Positions 18,100-28,161 are shown, counted from the stretch's first letter. The stretch is 64,000 bases of DNA from Armatimonadota bacterium (GCA_031459855.1 JAVKHP010000001.1:2199906-2263905); one strand, 5' to 3'. The notes: generated by a model from the letters alone, not told the origin. Translations and numbers: made by a program.

Positions 18100-19940
18100 C
18101 GGCGTCGACGTTTCGGGCGCGCCTGGCGCAGGGTCCCTTGCTGGCCGACGGCGCCATGGGCACGATGCTCTACGCCCGCGGGGTGCCCTTCGACCAGTGT
18201 TTCGACGCCGTCAACCTCACCGATCCCGCGCTCGTGGGCGCGATCCACCGGGCCTACGTCGATGCGGGCGCCGAGCTGCTGGAGACCAACACGTTCGGCG
18301 CCAACCGGTTGAAACTGGCAGCCCACGGGCTGGCCGACCGCGCCGCCGAGATCAACGCCACGGGGGTGGCCCTCGCCCGGGCTGCCGCCGGGGCAGCCGG
18401 CCGCCGGGTGTGGGTGGCGGGGTCGATGGGGCCCCTGGGCCGGCCGCTGGCGCCTCTGGGGACGGTGACCCTCGAGGAGGCGGCCGAGATCTTCAGCGCT
18501 CAGGCGCAGGCGCTGGCCCAGGCCGGGGCCGACGTGCTGGTGCTCGAGACGTTCGCCGACCTGCGGGAGCTGGAGACCGCGGTGCGGGCCGCACAGGCCG
18601 TCACCGACCTGCCCATCGTCGCCGAGATGACCTTCGGGCCCGATGGTCGGACGCTGCTGGGGCACACGCCCGAGGAGATCGTCGCCCGGCTCGAGGCGCT
18701 GGGCGTGACGGCCCTGGGTGCCAACTGCAGCGTGGGGCCGTACGGCATCGTCGAGGTCCTCGAGCGCATGGCCGCTGTGGCCCGCACGCCGCTGGTCGCG
18801 ATGCCCAACGCGGGTCTGCCTGCGGTCGTCGGCGGACGCCTGGCGTACGTGGCCTCGCCGGCGTACATGGCCGAGCACGCGCGGGCGCTGGTCGAGCTGG
18901 GCGTGGCGATCGTGGGGGGCTGCTGCGGGACCACGCCGGAGCACATCGCGGCCATGGGCGAGGCCATCCGCGGCCGCGCGGCAGGCCCGCGTCCGCGGGC
19001 GGCCGTGCGCCCCGCGCCGCCCCCGCCTCCTGCGCCCCCACCGGAGCCCCGCAGCTCGCTCGCGCAGCGGCTGGGCAAGCGGTTCGTCGTGACGGTGGAG
19101 GTGACGCCGCCCCGCGGCGCGTACGACGCCGAGGCCCTGGAGCACTGCCGGCGGCTGCGCGCGGCCGGCGTCGACGCCATCGACGTGGCTGACAACCCCA
19201 TGGCCCGGTTGCGCATGAGCCCCTGGGCCATGGCCGCCCGCATCGAGCGCGAGGTCGGCGTCGAGACCATCCTGCACTTCACCACCCGCGACCGCAACCT
19301 GGTCCGCCTGCAGTCCGACCTGCTGGCTGTCCACGCGCTGGGCATTCGCACGCTGCTGGTCCTGCGGGGCGATCTCCCGCAGACCGGCGACTATCCCCGC
19401 GCCACGGCCGTCGCCGACGTGCAGCCCTCGGGCCTGGTGCGCCTGATCAAGGGGTTCAACAGCGGCCAGGACGTCGCCGGCAACTCGATCGGCACGCCCA
19501 CCAGCTTCCTGGTCGGGGTCGCGCTCAACATGGCCGCACGGGACCTCGACCGCGAGCTGCGGGCGCTGGACCGCAAGCTCGCCGCGGGCGCCGACTTCGT
19601 CTGCACCATGCCCATCTTCGAGCCCGAGACCCTGGACCGGTTCCTGGCCCGCGTGGGCGCCCTGCCGGTGCCGATGCTGGTGGGCGTGCTGCCGCTGCAC
19701 AGCGCCCGCCACGCCGAGTTCCTCCACAACGAGCTGCCGGGCATGGTCGTTCCCGAGGCGATCCGCACGCACATGCGGCAGGCGAAGGACGGGCGCGAGG
19801 CCGGCATGCGCCTGGCGCGCGAGCTGCTGGCCGCGCTGCGTCCGCGCGTGGCGGGCGTCTACTTCGTGCCGTCGTTTGGCCGCTACGACCGCGTGATCGA
19901 GCTGATCGCCGAGGTGCGGGCGGCGTCCCCGGCGCGGTAG
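18096..19940 (+). CDS. Bifunctional homocysteine S-methyltransferase / methylenetetrahydrofolate reductase
   Basis: Two-domain protein (614 aa). N-terminal homocysteine methyltransferase barrel (about 1-295) with zinc ligands Cys211 (GANCSVGP) and Cys276/Cys277 ([10 protein letters not shown]). An Ala/Pro-rich linker at about 300-325 precedes a MetF-like flavin barrel (about 330-614) with [10 protein letters not shown] and [14 protein letters not shown]. The same fusion is known as YitJ-type enzymes. It would reduce methylene-THF and pass the methyl group to homocysteine for methionine synthesis. GTG start overlaps the upstream stop. No cobalamin-binding domain is present, so the second step needs a partner or a different methyl donor. 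Confidence 0.93.
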
Positions 19941-20017
19941 GGAGACGGCACCGTGCGCGGACCCAGGCTGGACGCTGTCGGCCGGCGGGCCGTGGCCGCC
20001 AGGGTCGGGTAGCCGCC

Positions 20018-20755
20018 GTGTCGCGCGAGGTCGGCGTCGAGGGACACCGCCGGATCCGGGCGCCGGTGCACCGCGTCTGGCAGCTACTCGCCCGGATCGA
20101 GTCCCTCCCGCGGTACTCGTCGCTGTGGATGGCCGCCGACGTGCTGGAGCGCTCGGGGAGCACGGCGCTGGTGGAGTTCCGCGGGTTCCTGGGCGGGCTG
20201 CCCGTGACCTCGGTGCAGCGGGTGACGCTGCGGGCGCCTACCCGGCTCGAGTTCCGACAGGTGCGGGGCGAACTGCTCCGGCTGTCGGGGAGCCTGACGC
20301 TGCAGGAGGTCGACGGCGAGACCGAGGTCACCTACCAGATCGCCACCGAGCCGGGCATCCCATTGTTCACCGAGACCTCGGTGCTGCAGATCCTGGCCGC
20401 GCACGTCGACGTGTTCCTGGCGCGCCTGAAGGCCACCGCCGAGCGCGACCTGGTGCGCGTCGTCGTGCGCCGGCGCGCGGCAGCGCAGGGCGTCGGTCCG
20501 GTGACCAGCCTGCCGCTGGAGGCCGAGGCCGACGAGGAGGAGGAAGGGCGGGGAGAGGACGGTGCGCAGCCCCCTGCAGCGGTCGGCGAGCGTGCGGGTG
20601 ATGAGGAGGAAACGCCCGGCCCGCCCCAAACCGCGGGCGCCGTGCCCGCGGCCTCCGCTGGCGCGAGACCGCGCGGCCCGCAGGACCGACGCGGGCGGCG
20701 GCGCCGGCGGCGCCGCCGCCCGCACGCGCCACCCCACGCACCAGCCGGCGCGTAG
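20018..20755 (+). CDS. SRPBCC (polyketide cyclase/START-like) protein with charged tail
   Basis: The first 150 residues form a START/SRPBCC ligand-binding domain of the coenzyme-Q-binding/polyketide-cyclase type (GHRRIRAPVHRVWQLLARIE near the N-terminus, then the long C-terminal helix). Residues 165-245 are low complexity: a Glu/Asp-rich run (EADEEEEGRGEDG) followed by a Pro/Ala stretch and an arginine run (RRGRRRRRRRR). The tail has no recognisable fold and may bind nucleic acid or be unstructured. GTG start with a weak Shine-Dalgarno. Ligand unknown. It ends 12 bases from the convergent oxidoreductase gene. Confidence 0.8.
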   Translation: MSREVGVEGHRRIRAPVHRVWQLLARIESLPRYSSLWMAADVLERSGSTALVEFRGFLGGLPVTSVQRVTLRAPTRLEFRQVRGELLRLSGSLTLQEVDGETEVTYQIATEPGIPLFTETSVLQILAAHVDVFLARLKATAERDLVRVVVRRRAAAQGVGPVTSLPLEAEADEEEEGRGEDGAQPPAAVGERAGDEEETPGPPQTAGAVPAASAGARPRGPQDRRGRRRRRRRRPHAPPHAPAGA

Positions 20756-20763
20756 TCGCCGGC
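20744..20763. terminator. Hairpin between convergent genes
   Basis: GCCGGCG (20744-20750) and CGCCGGC (20757-20763) with loop CGTAGT, across the stop codon of the SRPBCC gene and just before the end of the convergent oxidoreductase gene. It could terminate from both sides, though no U-tract is present. Confidence 0.35.
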
Positions 20764-20766
20764 GAG

Positions 20767-23700
20767 CTATGCGGGCATGCGCCGGCGCGCCAGGCGTTCC
20801 AGCAGCTGCGCCGCCTGGCGCGTTGCCGCGGCCACGTTCTCCAGTTTGATGGCCTCGTAGCCGCGGATGCGGTCGGGCAGCTGGGCGATCTCCACGGCCA
20901 CCGGGTAGGTCTCCGGGGTCAACTGGGCGAGCGCCTGCTCGAGCAGCTCGCGGTACCACGCGATCAACCGGCGCTCCTCGCGGCGCACCCGGGCGTACCC
21001 GAAGGGATCGAAGGGCGTGCCCCGCAGCCGTCGCATCGCCCGCAACAACCGCAGGAGGGGCAGCACCCAGGGTCCCAGCGCCAGCTTGCGCCGAAGCCCC
21101 AGGGCGCGCAGCAGCGGCGGGTGGAAGTGGAACACCACCCGCCGGGGGTGGGCGACGAGGCGGGCGATCTGCGCGCGGAACGCCGGCGTCAGGTACAGCC
21201 GGGCGACCTCGTACTCGTCCTTGTAGGCCATCAGCTTGAAGAGGTGGAAGATGACGGCCCGGGTGAGGGCGGTCCCGCCTGGCCGCACCGCCTGCTCGCG
21301 GGCGGCCACGCGCAGGACGACGTCGACGTACTGCTCAGCGTACCGCGGGTGCTGGTAGTCGATCAACTCGGCGATGCGGATCGCAAGCATCCGGCGCGAC
21401 TCCGGATCGAGGTGCGCGCAGCGGTCCAGCAGCGCAATGTAGGCGGCAGCGGCGGGTGTCGTCCGGCCGTTCCGGGCGCCCAGCCGCGCCAGCGCCGCGG
21501 CCCGCTCCTCCTCGTAGGTCCGCGCCGGTGGCTCGACCAGGCGCCGCACGCGTGCTGGCTCCGCGACGAACAGCCGGCCGTAGCGGAACGCCTGCAGGTT
21601 CTGCTCGACCTGCACGCCGTTCAGGCGAATCGCCGCCTCGATGCTCCGGGCAGAGAGCGGCACGAGGCCGGCCTGGTAGGCCACCCCGACGACGAAGAAG
21701 TTCGTCATCATGTAGTCCCCGAAGAGCGCCTCCGCGTAGCGGCGGCCTTCGACCAACACGTTGTCTGTGGCGCGCGTCACCTGCGCGACGGACTGCACCA
21801 TGGCCTCGGCGTCGACCGCAAACCAGACGTTGCGGACCATCTCGCCGCTGGGCAGGAGCGTCGTGTTGAGGACGGCCACGGTTCGCGCGGGATCGCAGCG
21901 GTCCAGGTTGCCGGGCGTGGCGGCGCCCATCAGGTCCAGGCCGAGGTAGAGGTCTGCCTTGCCGGCTCCGACCTTGCTGGCGGCGACGCGCTGCCCCGGG
22001 CGCGCGAGCACCAGACTGGACAGCACCGGTCCCCACTTCTGGGCCGCGCCGGTCTGGTCGTACCCGATGACGTGCACGCCGTCCATCAACCCCGCGAACG
22101 AGAGGACGTTGTTGACGGTGATCACCCCGGTGCCCCCCACGCCGGGAATGTAGATGTGGTATGGGCGCTCCAGGCCGACCTTGTGCACCGGCTCGGGGAT
22201 CGCCTCGGCCTCCAGCACCGGTGGCGTGGGCCTGCGCAACCCCTCGCCCGGCCGCGTCTCCACCGTCACGAACGACGGGCAGTCGCCCCCCAGACAGCGG
22301 TAGTCCTGGTTGCACGACGACTGGTGGACCTGGGTCTTGGGCCCGAACTCGGTGTCAACCTTCTGGAGCGACATGCAGTTGGTCAGGGCCCCGCAGTGCC
22401 CGCAGTTCTCGCACACGGCCTCGTTGATCACGACGAACCGGTGCGGGGCCGGCAGGAGGCCGCGCTTCTGCTGGCGGCGCCGCTCGTTGGCGCACATCTC
22501 GTCGTAGATCAGGACCGTGGTGCCCTTCGTCTCCGAGAGTGTCCGCAGCGCGTGGTCGAAGGCGTCCACGGGGTAGACCCGCGTGATCGGTGAGAGGCCT
22601 GCCCGGCGGTAGGCGCGCGGGCGCTTGGTGACCAGGGCGATGGCGCGGACGCCTTCCCGGGCCAGGAGCTGGGTGAGCGCGGGGATCGACCGCTGGCCCA
22701 CGGGCGCTTGGGCGCCCGTGTTGGCCACGGCGCCGTTGTAGAGGATCTTGTAGGTGATGTTGGCCCCCACCGCCGCCGCGAACCGGATGGCCAGGTAGCC
22801 GGAGTGGAAGAGGGAGCCGTCGCCCATGTTCTGGACCATGTGGGGCCGGTCGGTGAAGGGCTGCAGGCCGATCCAGGGCGCGCCCTCGCCGCCGTACTGC
22901 GTCATGGCCTCGATGCGGCGGTGCGGTTGCTCGATGACCGACGCGAACGCATGACACCCGGGGCTCCCCCACGCGACCTGCCCGTCTAGCAGCTGCGTTG
23001 TGACGTTGTGGGGACAGCCCGAGCAGTAGTTGGGCGTGCGCGCCGGATGCGCGGCGTACCGACGTGTCCGGATCGCAGCAAGCGCGTCCAGCCGGCGGCG
23101 AATCCCGGCATGGGCGGGCGCGTACCGGAGCAGCCGCGGGCCCAGGCGTTCGGCGATGATGTCGCTGTCCATCCCGCCGTGGATGGGGAACAGCGGTGCC
23201 CCGGTCTCGTCGAACTTGCCGACGATGGTTACCGGGCCGGGGAGCCCGGCGAGCGCCTCCTTCACCTGCGCCTCGAGGAATCCGCGTTTCTCCTCGATGA
23301 CGATGATCTCGCGCAGGCCGGCGGCGAACGCCCGGATGCGCTCACCGTCGACCGGGTAGATCAGGCCCATCCGGAGGAGGCGAATACCCCACCGCCGCAG
23401 CTCCTCGTCGTCCAGGCCCATGTCCAGCAGCGCCTGCCAGGTGTCGGCGTGGCTCTTGCCGGCCGTGATGATCCCCACGCGGTCCTCGGGGCCCGTGACC
23501 TCGACCACGTCCAGCCGGTTGGCACGCGCGTAGGCGCGGACGGCCAGGTGCCGCTCGTAGTAGAGGTGGCGCTCGATCTCGATGTTGCGTGTGCCAAAGA
23601 ACGAGAAGTCCGCCACCTTCTGGTAGGGACGTCCGTCGATCTCCAGCGTCGGGGTCACGATCGTCGGCCGTCCGGGGGCGAGCTCCACCGTCTCGCCCCC

Positions 23701-24330
23701 GTCGCACAGGGCCCCCACGAGCTTGAGCGCCACCCAGCACCCGCTGTAGCGGGACATGGCAATGGCGTGCAGCCCCAACTCCAGGAACTCCCGGACCGAG
23801 GCCGGGTAGAGGATGGGGATGCCGGCACTGACCAGCGCGTAGTCGTCCTGGAACGGGAACGATGAGCTCTTGGCCTCGTGGTCCTCGCCCACGAGCAGGA
23901 CCACGGCACCGTGCCGGCTGGTCCCGGCGAAGTTGCCGTGCTTGATGGCGTCGCCGCTGCGGTCCAGACCAGGGCCCTTCCCGTACCAGAGCGCGACGAC
24001 GCCGTCGTACCGGGACGAGGGGTAGCGGTCCAGCATCTGGGTGCCCATGATCGCCGTGGCGGCGAGGTCCTCGTTGGCGGCCGGTACGTGGACGATGTCG
24101 TGCTCTGCCAGCAGGTGACGGATGCGCTGCAGGGCGAGGTCGTAGCCAGCCAGAGGGGCGCCGGGGTAGCCGCTGATGAAGGTGCCGATGCGCAGGCCGG
24201 CGGCGCGATCGCGCCGGTGCTGGTCGAGGGGGAGGCGCACGAGCGCCTGAATGCCCCGCAGGTAGACCCGGCCTTCCTCGAGCAGGTACCGGTCGTCCAG
24301 GGAGATCTCGCGCGTGGTCTGCGCCGGCAT
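20767..24330 (-). CDS. Indolepyruvate ferredoxin oxidoreductase family protein, single-chain
   Basis: Large ThDP/Fe-S enzyme (1187 aa from the ATG at 24330, which has GGGGGGA upstream). The N-terminal pyrimidine-binding domain includes GTFISGYPGAPLAGYD, the ThDP/Fe-S region includes PNYCSGCPHN near 435, and a cysteine-rich segment at about 638-690 has CENCGHCGALTNC, then HQSSCNQDYRCLGGDCPSF. The C-terminal gamma-type domain begins GVGGTGVITVNNVL near 730. This one-chain fusion of IorA and IorB parts is known in actinobacteria and proteobacteria. It oxidatively decarboxylates aryl or other 2-oxoacids to acyl-CoA with ferredoxin as acceptor. The exact substrate is not decidable here. Divergent from the ABC importer genes. 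Confidence 0.92.
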   Translation of the reverse strand: MPAQTTREISLDDRYLLEEGRVYLRGIQALVRLPLDQHRRDRAAGLRIGTFISGYPGAPLAGYDLALQRIRHLLAEHDIVHVPAANEDLAATAIMGTQMLDRYPSSRYDGVVALWYGKGPGLDRSGDAIKHGNFAGTSRHGAVVLLVGEDHEAKSSSFPFQDDYALVSAGIPILYPASVREFLELGLHAIAMSRYSGCWVALKLVGALCDGGETVELAPGRPTIVTPTLEIDGRPYQKVADFSFFGTRNIEIERHLYYERHLAVRAYARANRLDVVEVTGPEDRVGIITAGKSHADTWQALLDMGLDDEELRRWGIRLLRMGLIYPVDGERIRAFAAGLREIIVIEEKRGFLEAQVKEALAGLPGPVTIVGKFDETGAPLFPIHGGMDSDIIAERLGPRLLRYAPAHAGIRRRLDALAAIRTRRYAAHPARTPNYCSGCPHNVTTQLLDGQVAWGSPGCHAFASVIEQPHRRIEAMTQYGGEGAPWIGLQPFTDRPHMVQNMGDGSLFHSGYLAIRFAAAVGANITYKILYNGAVANTGAQAPVGQRSIPALTQLLAREGVRAIALVTKRPRAYRRAGLSPITRVYPVDAFDHALRTLSETKGTTVLIYDEMCANERRRQQKRGLLPAPHRFVVINEAVCENCGHCGALTNCMSLQKVDTEFGPKTQVHQSSCNQDYRCLGGDCPSFVTVETRPGEGLRRPTPPVLEAEAIPEPVHKVGLERPYHIYIPGVGGTGVITVNNVLSFAGLMDGVHVIGYDQTGAAQKWGPVLSSLVLARPGQRVAASKVGAGKADLYLGLDLMGAATPGNLDRCDPARTVAVLNTTLLPSGEMVRNVWFAVDAEAMVQSVAQVTRATDNVLVEGRRYAEALFGDYMMTNFFVVGVAYQAGLVPLSARSIEAAIRLNGVQVEQNLQAFRYGRLFVAEPARVRRLVEPPARTYEEERAAALARLGARNGRTTPAAAAYIALLDRCAHLDPESRRMLAIRIAELIDYQHPRYAEQYVDVVLRVAAREQAVRPGGTALTRAVIFHLFKLMAYKDEYEVARLYLTPAFRAQIARLVAHPRRVVFHFHPPLLRALGLRRKLALGPWVLPLLRLLRAMRRLRGTPFDPFGYARVRREERRLIAWYRELLEQALAQLTPETYPVAVEIAQLPDRIRGYEAIKLENVAAATRQAAQLLERLARRRMPA

Positions 24331-24511
24331 GGTCCGTCCCCCCACCACCGTTGACGCGCCCGGCTGAGCGCTGCTGGCTCCTCTCGGCTTACGTCACGGC
24401 TCGCAGCTTTCCTTCCATACCCTCGCGTGCGCCGACGGGGACGGGGCGCCGCGCGCCGGCGCAGGCGCCGGAGGAGTCCCCCGGTGCCACGCGGAATCGA
24501 GAGCCCCAAGC

Positions 24512-25297
24512 ATGCGGCGCCCACACATCGTCGTCCGCGACGTGGCCAAGACCTACCGCACGCCCTCGGGCCCGGTGCGCGCGGTCGAGGCGGTGTCGTT
24601 CGAGGTCTACGAGCAGGAGTTCCTGACGATCCTGGGGCCGAGCGGATGCGGGAAGTCCACCGTGCTGGGCATGCTGGGCGGGCTGGTCCGGCCCGATGCC
24701 GGCACGATCCTCATCGACGGGGTCGCCACCAACGGACCCGACCCCCGGGCGGTGGCCATGGTGTTCCAGGACCCGGGGCTCTTTCCCTGGCGCACGGCAC
24801 TTCACAACGTCTGCTTTGGCCCCGAGGTGCGGGGGGTGCCACGCCGCGCGCGGGAGGAGGAGGCGCGCCGCCTGCTGGAGGCGGTGGGGCTCAAGGGGTT
24901 CGAGCACAAGTACCCCCGCGAGCTGTCCGGGGGCATGCGGCAGCGGGTGGCTATCGCGCGCGCGCTGGCGCTGGGGAGCCCGATCCTGCTCATGGACGAG
25001 CCGTTCGGGGCTCTGGACGAGCAGACGCGCCTGTTGATGGGAGAGTGGCTCGGCGAGATCCGCGCCCGGGCGCGGAAGACCATCGTCTTCGTCACCCACA
25101 GCATCCAGGAGGCGATCACGCTGTCGGACCGCATCGTGGTCATGACGGCCCGCCCGGGCCGCATCAAGGACGTGGTGCCGGTCGCCCTGCCGTTTCCCCG
25201 CGACCTGAGCGCGCCCGATGCCGTGGCGCTCCGCGCCCGGCTGTGGCAGCAGATCCGGGAGGAGTCGATGCGGGCCATGGCCGAGGGGCAGGGATGA
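24512..25297 (+). CDS. ABC transporter ATPase, NitT/TauT/SsuB type
   Basis: ATPase subunit (261 aa) of a nitrate/sulfonate/taurine-type importer. Walker A GPSGCGKST at about 41-49, Q-loop in VFQDPGLFPW, signature LSGGMRQR, Walker B ILLMDEPFGALDEQT and the switch histidine in VFVTHSIQEAI. It is followed by two permease genes with stop/start overlaps and a substrate-binding protein, so all parts of the importer are present. The family takes up small anions, sulfonates or pyrimidine precursors. Confidence 0.94.
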   Translation: MRRPHIVVRDVAKTYRTPSGPVRAVEAVSFEVYEQEFLTILGPSGCGKSTVLGMLGGLVRPDAGTILIDGVATNGPDPRAVAMVFQDPGLFPWRTALHNVCFGPEVRGVPRRAREEEARRLLEAVGLKGFEHKYPRELSGGMRQRVAIARALALGSPILLMDEPFGALDEQTRLLMGEWLGEIRARARKTIVFVTHSIQEAITLSDRIVVMTARPGRIKDVVPVALPFPRDLSAPDAVALRARLWQQIREESMRAMAEGQG

Positions 25298-26040
25298 GGC
25301 TGCTGCTGTGGCGGGCGGCGTTCCTGGCAGCGGCCCTGGGGACCTGGGAACTGATCGCCCGGCCCCTGAACCCTGTGCTGTACGTGACGCCGTCCGCCCT
25401 GCCCGGTGCCGTGGTACGGCTGCTCTCGCAGCCCGACCTGCCACCGTTGCTCGAGCACCTGGGCATCACCCTGCGCACCATCGCCGCCGCCTACGCGTTG
25501 GCAGTGGCCGTAGGCCTGACGCTGGGGTTCCTGATGGGCTTCTGGCCGCTCCTGGCGCGGGCGTACGAGCCCATCCTCGCGGGGCTGTATGCGGTGCCCA
25601 GCGTGGTCTGGTATCCGTCGCTGATGTTGCTGTTCGGGCTGGGGCCCGCTTCCAAGGTGGCGTTCGGCTTCCTGCTGGGGTTCTTCCCCGTGGTGCTGGC
25701 GGTGCTGGCCGGCATGCAGCAGACCGACCGCCACCTGGTGACGGTGGCCCGGGCGATGGGCGCCAGCCCGTGGGCGATCTACTGGAAGGTGATGCTGCCG
25801 GCCATGGCGGGCACGCTGGCCAGCGGCCTCCGGTCGGGGCTGGCGTTGTGCACCGTTGGGGTGCTGGCGGGAGAACTGCTGGGATCCCGCGCCGGCATCG
25901 GCTTTCTGATCAACCACGTCTACAACCTGCTGCGGACGCCAGAGTACGTGGCCCTCGCAGTCCTCATGGCGGCGGTGGTCGTGGTCGTCGACGTGGCGGC
26001 GGGGCGTCTCGAAGCCCGGGCGAAGCAATGGAGCGGGTGA
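25294..26040 (+). CDS. ABC transporter permease 1 (SsuC/TauC type)
   Basis: Membrane permease (248 aa) of the BPD-transporter inner-membrane family. About six hydrophobic helices and the cytoplasmic EAA-like loop (VARAMGASPWAIYWKVMLPA) that contacts the ATPase. ATG at 25294 overlaps the ATPase stop (ATGA). It pairs with the next gene, a second related permease, suggesting a heterodimeric channel. Confidence 0.92.
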   Translation: MRLLLWRAAFLAAALGTWELIARPLNPVLYVTPSALPGAVVRLLSQPDLPPLLEHLGITLRTIAAAYALAVAVGLTLGFLMGFWPLLARAYEPILAGLYAVPSVVWYPSLMLLFGLGPASKVAFGFLLGFFPVVLAVLAGMQQTDRHLVTVARAMGASPWAIYWKVMLPAMAGTLASGLRSGLALCTVGVLAGELLGSRAGIGFLINHVYNLLRTPEYVALAVLMAAVVVVVDVAAGRLEARAKQWSG

Positions 26041-26771
26041 CGGTGCGCGTGCTGCAGGGCGCCACGCTGGCCGCCATCGGTCTCGTCTGGGAAGCGGCGA
26101 GCCGCCGCGGCGTCCTGGACCCGCTGTTCGTTCCACCGCCGAGCGCGGTGGCGGGGGCGCTGGGACCCGTCGCCGCGCTGGCGCTGCCCCGGCTGGGCGA
26201 GACCCTGCTGAAGACCCTGGGTGGCTACCTGCTGGCCGTGGTGTGCGGTGTGGGCCTGGGCCTGGTGGTGGGGTCGACGCGCACCCCGCGCGAGGTCGTC
26301 ATGCCCTACGCCATGGCGCTCTACAGCCTCCCCAAGATCCTGCTCGTGCCGTGGATCGTCCTCATCCTGGGCGTCCGCCCGCAGGCGGCCGTGATCGGCG
26401 GCGCGCTCTTCGCGTTCTTCCCGATCATGGTGCAGGTGGTGGGCGCCGTCCGCGACGTGGAGGGGATTCTGCTCACGGTGGCCCGGTCCATGGGCGCCAC
26501 GCGGTGGCAACTCTACGGCAAGGTGATCGTCCCGGCGGCGCTCCCGGCGATCCTGGCCAGCCTGCGCGTGGGCGCCGTCTTCGCCTTCGTGGGCGTGCTG
26601 TTAACGGAGATGTTCGCGGGGATCCGCGGCATGGGCTTTCTCATGCAGCAGCTGGCCCTGGCGTTCAACGCGCCGCAGCTGTTTGCCGCCACGGCCATCA
26701 TCTCCGTGTTCTCCGTGGCAGCGGTGCTATGGCTCGAACACTGGAACCGGCGTCTGGGGGCATGGCGGTGA
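26028..26771 (+). CDS. ABC transporter permease 2 (SsuC/TauC type)
   Basis: Second permease (247 aa) with the same topology and an EAA-like loop VARSMGATRWQLYGKVIVPA. The ATG at 26028 lies inside the end of permease 1; a GTG at 26037 forming a GTGA overlap is an equally good start, three codons later. Two different permeases with one ATPase is a minority arrangement in this family. Confidence 0.92.
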   Translation: MERVTVRVLQGATLAAIGLVWEAASRRGVLDPLFVPPPSAVAGALGPVAALALPRLGETLLKTLGGYLLAVVCGVGLGLVVGSTRTPREVVMPYAMALYSLPKILLVPWIVLILGVRPQAAVIGGALFAFFPIMVQVVGAVRDVEGILLTVARSMGATRWQLYGKVIVPAALPAILASLRVGAVFAFVGVLLTEMFAGIRGMGFLMQQLALAFNAPQLFAATAIISVFSVAAVLWLEHWNRRLGAWR

Positions 26772-26798
26772 CGCCAATCGCATTGAGGGGGTGGAGCG

Positions 26799-27788
26799 AT
26801 GATCATGTGGACACGACGAGGGTTCCTCGGGCGGGTGGGGACCGCGCTGGCGGCCGCGACGGCACCGTGGCTGCGCATCGGCGTCGCCTGGGGCCAGCAG
26901 GCCGTCCCCTTCAAGCTCGGCCCGGTGGTGTTGGGCGATCTCGCGATCATGGCCCCTGTCCTCGTGGGGGTGGAGAAGGGGTTCTTCCGTGAGGCCGGCA
27001 TCGCGCCCGAGGTGATCACCTTCACCGGCGGTCCGCCGCTCCTGCGCGGCGTGCTGGCGGGTACCGTCGACCTCGGGCTCACGGGCGCCACCGATGCGTT
27101 GGTGTTCCGGGCGCAGGGGGCGCCGATCCGGGCCGTGGCCGTGATCACCGAGAAGAACCACTTCACCCTGATCGCCGCGCCGGGGATCGCCCGCGTGGCG
27201 GACCTCAAGGGGAAGGCCATCGGCGTGACGGCGGTGGGGGCGACCACGTGGGTGTTCGCCCGGATGCTGGCCAGGCAGCAGGGGTGGGATCCGGTGCGCG
27301 ACGTGCGCATCGTGGGCCTCGGGGGCTTGGATGCGCAGATGGCGGCCCTGCGGCGCGGGGAGATCCAGGCGTTCATCTTCGGCGACGCCGGGGCCCTGGC
27401 CGAGCACCTGGGGGTGGGGAAGATCCTCCTGCGCCTTGACGAGGTCACGCCGAAGTGGATCAGCGAGCTCGCCTACACCACCAGCGACGTGATCCGCAAG
27501 CGGAAGGACGACCTGCGCAAGCTCCTGCAGGGGTACTTCAGGGCCCAGCGGTTCTGCCGCGACAACGCCGACGAGACGATCCGGATTGCGGCCAAGGGCA
27601 TCGGGTGGCCGGAGCCGGCCACCCGGCGCGCCTACGAGAACACGCGCCCGCTCTGGTCGATCGACGGCCGCTTCGACCTCGAGGCGCTGAAGTTCATGCA
27701 GGATACGCTGCTGGAGCTGGGCGTGCTGACGGTGCGCTGGCCGCTGTCGGATCACTACACCGCGGAGTTCGTGCCGGTCAAAGTCTGA
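26799..27788 (+). CDS. ABC transporter substrate-binding protein (SsuA/THI5-like)
   Basis: Periplasmic binding protein (329 aa) with a Tat-type signal: TRRGFLGR then a hydrophobic stretch and cleavage probably near AWG-QQ at about 36. The mature part has the NMT1/SsuA fold features: DLAIMAPVLVGVEKGFF at the start, and LRGVLAGTVDLGLTGATDAL with GVTAVGATTW forming the ligand cleft. It completes the importer. A Tat signal implies folding before export, which happens for some cofactor- or metal-dependent binding proteins. Ligand unknown; the hydrolase fragment and secreted cyclase downstream hint at an aromatic or amide-type compound. Confidence 0.92.
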   Translation: MIMWTRRGFLGRVGTALAAATAPWLRIGVAWGQQAVPFKLGPVVLGDLAIMAPVLVGVEKGFFREAGIAPEVITFTGGPPLLRGVLAGTVDLGLTGATDALVFRAQGAPIRAVAVITEKNHFTLIAAPGIARVADLKGKAIGVTAVGATTWVFARMLARQQGWDPVRDVRIVGLGGLDAQMAALRRGEIQAFIFGDAGALAEHLGVGKILLRLDEVTPKWISELAYTTSDVIRKRKDDLRKLLQGYFRAQRFCRDNADETIRIAAKGIGWPEPATRRAYENTRPLWSIDGRFDLEALKFMQDTLLELGVLTVRWPLSDHYTAEFVPVKV

Positions 27789-27822
27789 TCGTCATGCCGG
27801 GATCCGGGGGAGGCGACGCGCC

Positions 27823-28149
27823 ATGCGCTGCTGGCTGTCATGCTCCTACGCCATGAAGTTGCTGGCGCGCGACCTGGAGACCGTGAACCTCGACGCGATG
27901 TTGCCGGCAGTGGGGGGGCCCACGCTGGTGCTCCATGGCGTGCACGACCGCAAGCAACGCTACGGCGGCGCACTGGCGCTGGCCCTCCGCATCCCCGGCG
28001 CGCGCCTGGTACCCTTCCACGAGAGCGGGCACAACCCGCAGCTGGAGGAGGCAGAACGGTTCAACCGGGTGCTGGTAGAGTTCATCGAGGAGACGACGGG
28101 GGCCGGGAGGCCGATCGCCGGCCTCCCGGCCGCCCCACCGGCGATCTGA
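27823..28149 (+). pseudogene. Alpha/beta hydrolase, C-terminal fragment
   Basis: This 108-residue frame has GPTLVLHGVHDRKQRYGGAL, the strand and acid-loop region, and PFHESGHNPQLEEAERFN with the catalytic histidine of an alpha/beta hydrolase. The nucleophile elbow (GxSxG) and roughly 150 N-terminal residues are absent. A good GGGGGAGG sits upstream of the ATG, so a product may still be made, but it cannot be an active hydrolase by itself. It follows the importer genes on the same strand. Remnant of a fuller gene is the best reading; a new small protein is possible. Confidence 0.6.
28101..28131. terminator. Strong hairpin between convergent genes
   Basis: Perfect 13-bp stem (GGCCGGGAGGCCG pairs with CGGCCTCCCGGCC) over a 5-base loop. 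It lies at the 3' end of the hydrolase fragment, 31 bases before the end of the convergent cyclase gene. No U-tract, but stem strength and position suit bidirectional termination. Confidence 0.55.
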
Positions 28150-28161
28150 AGGAGCCAGCGC

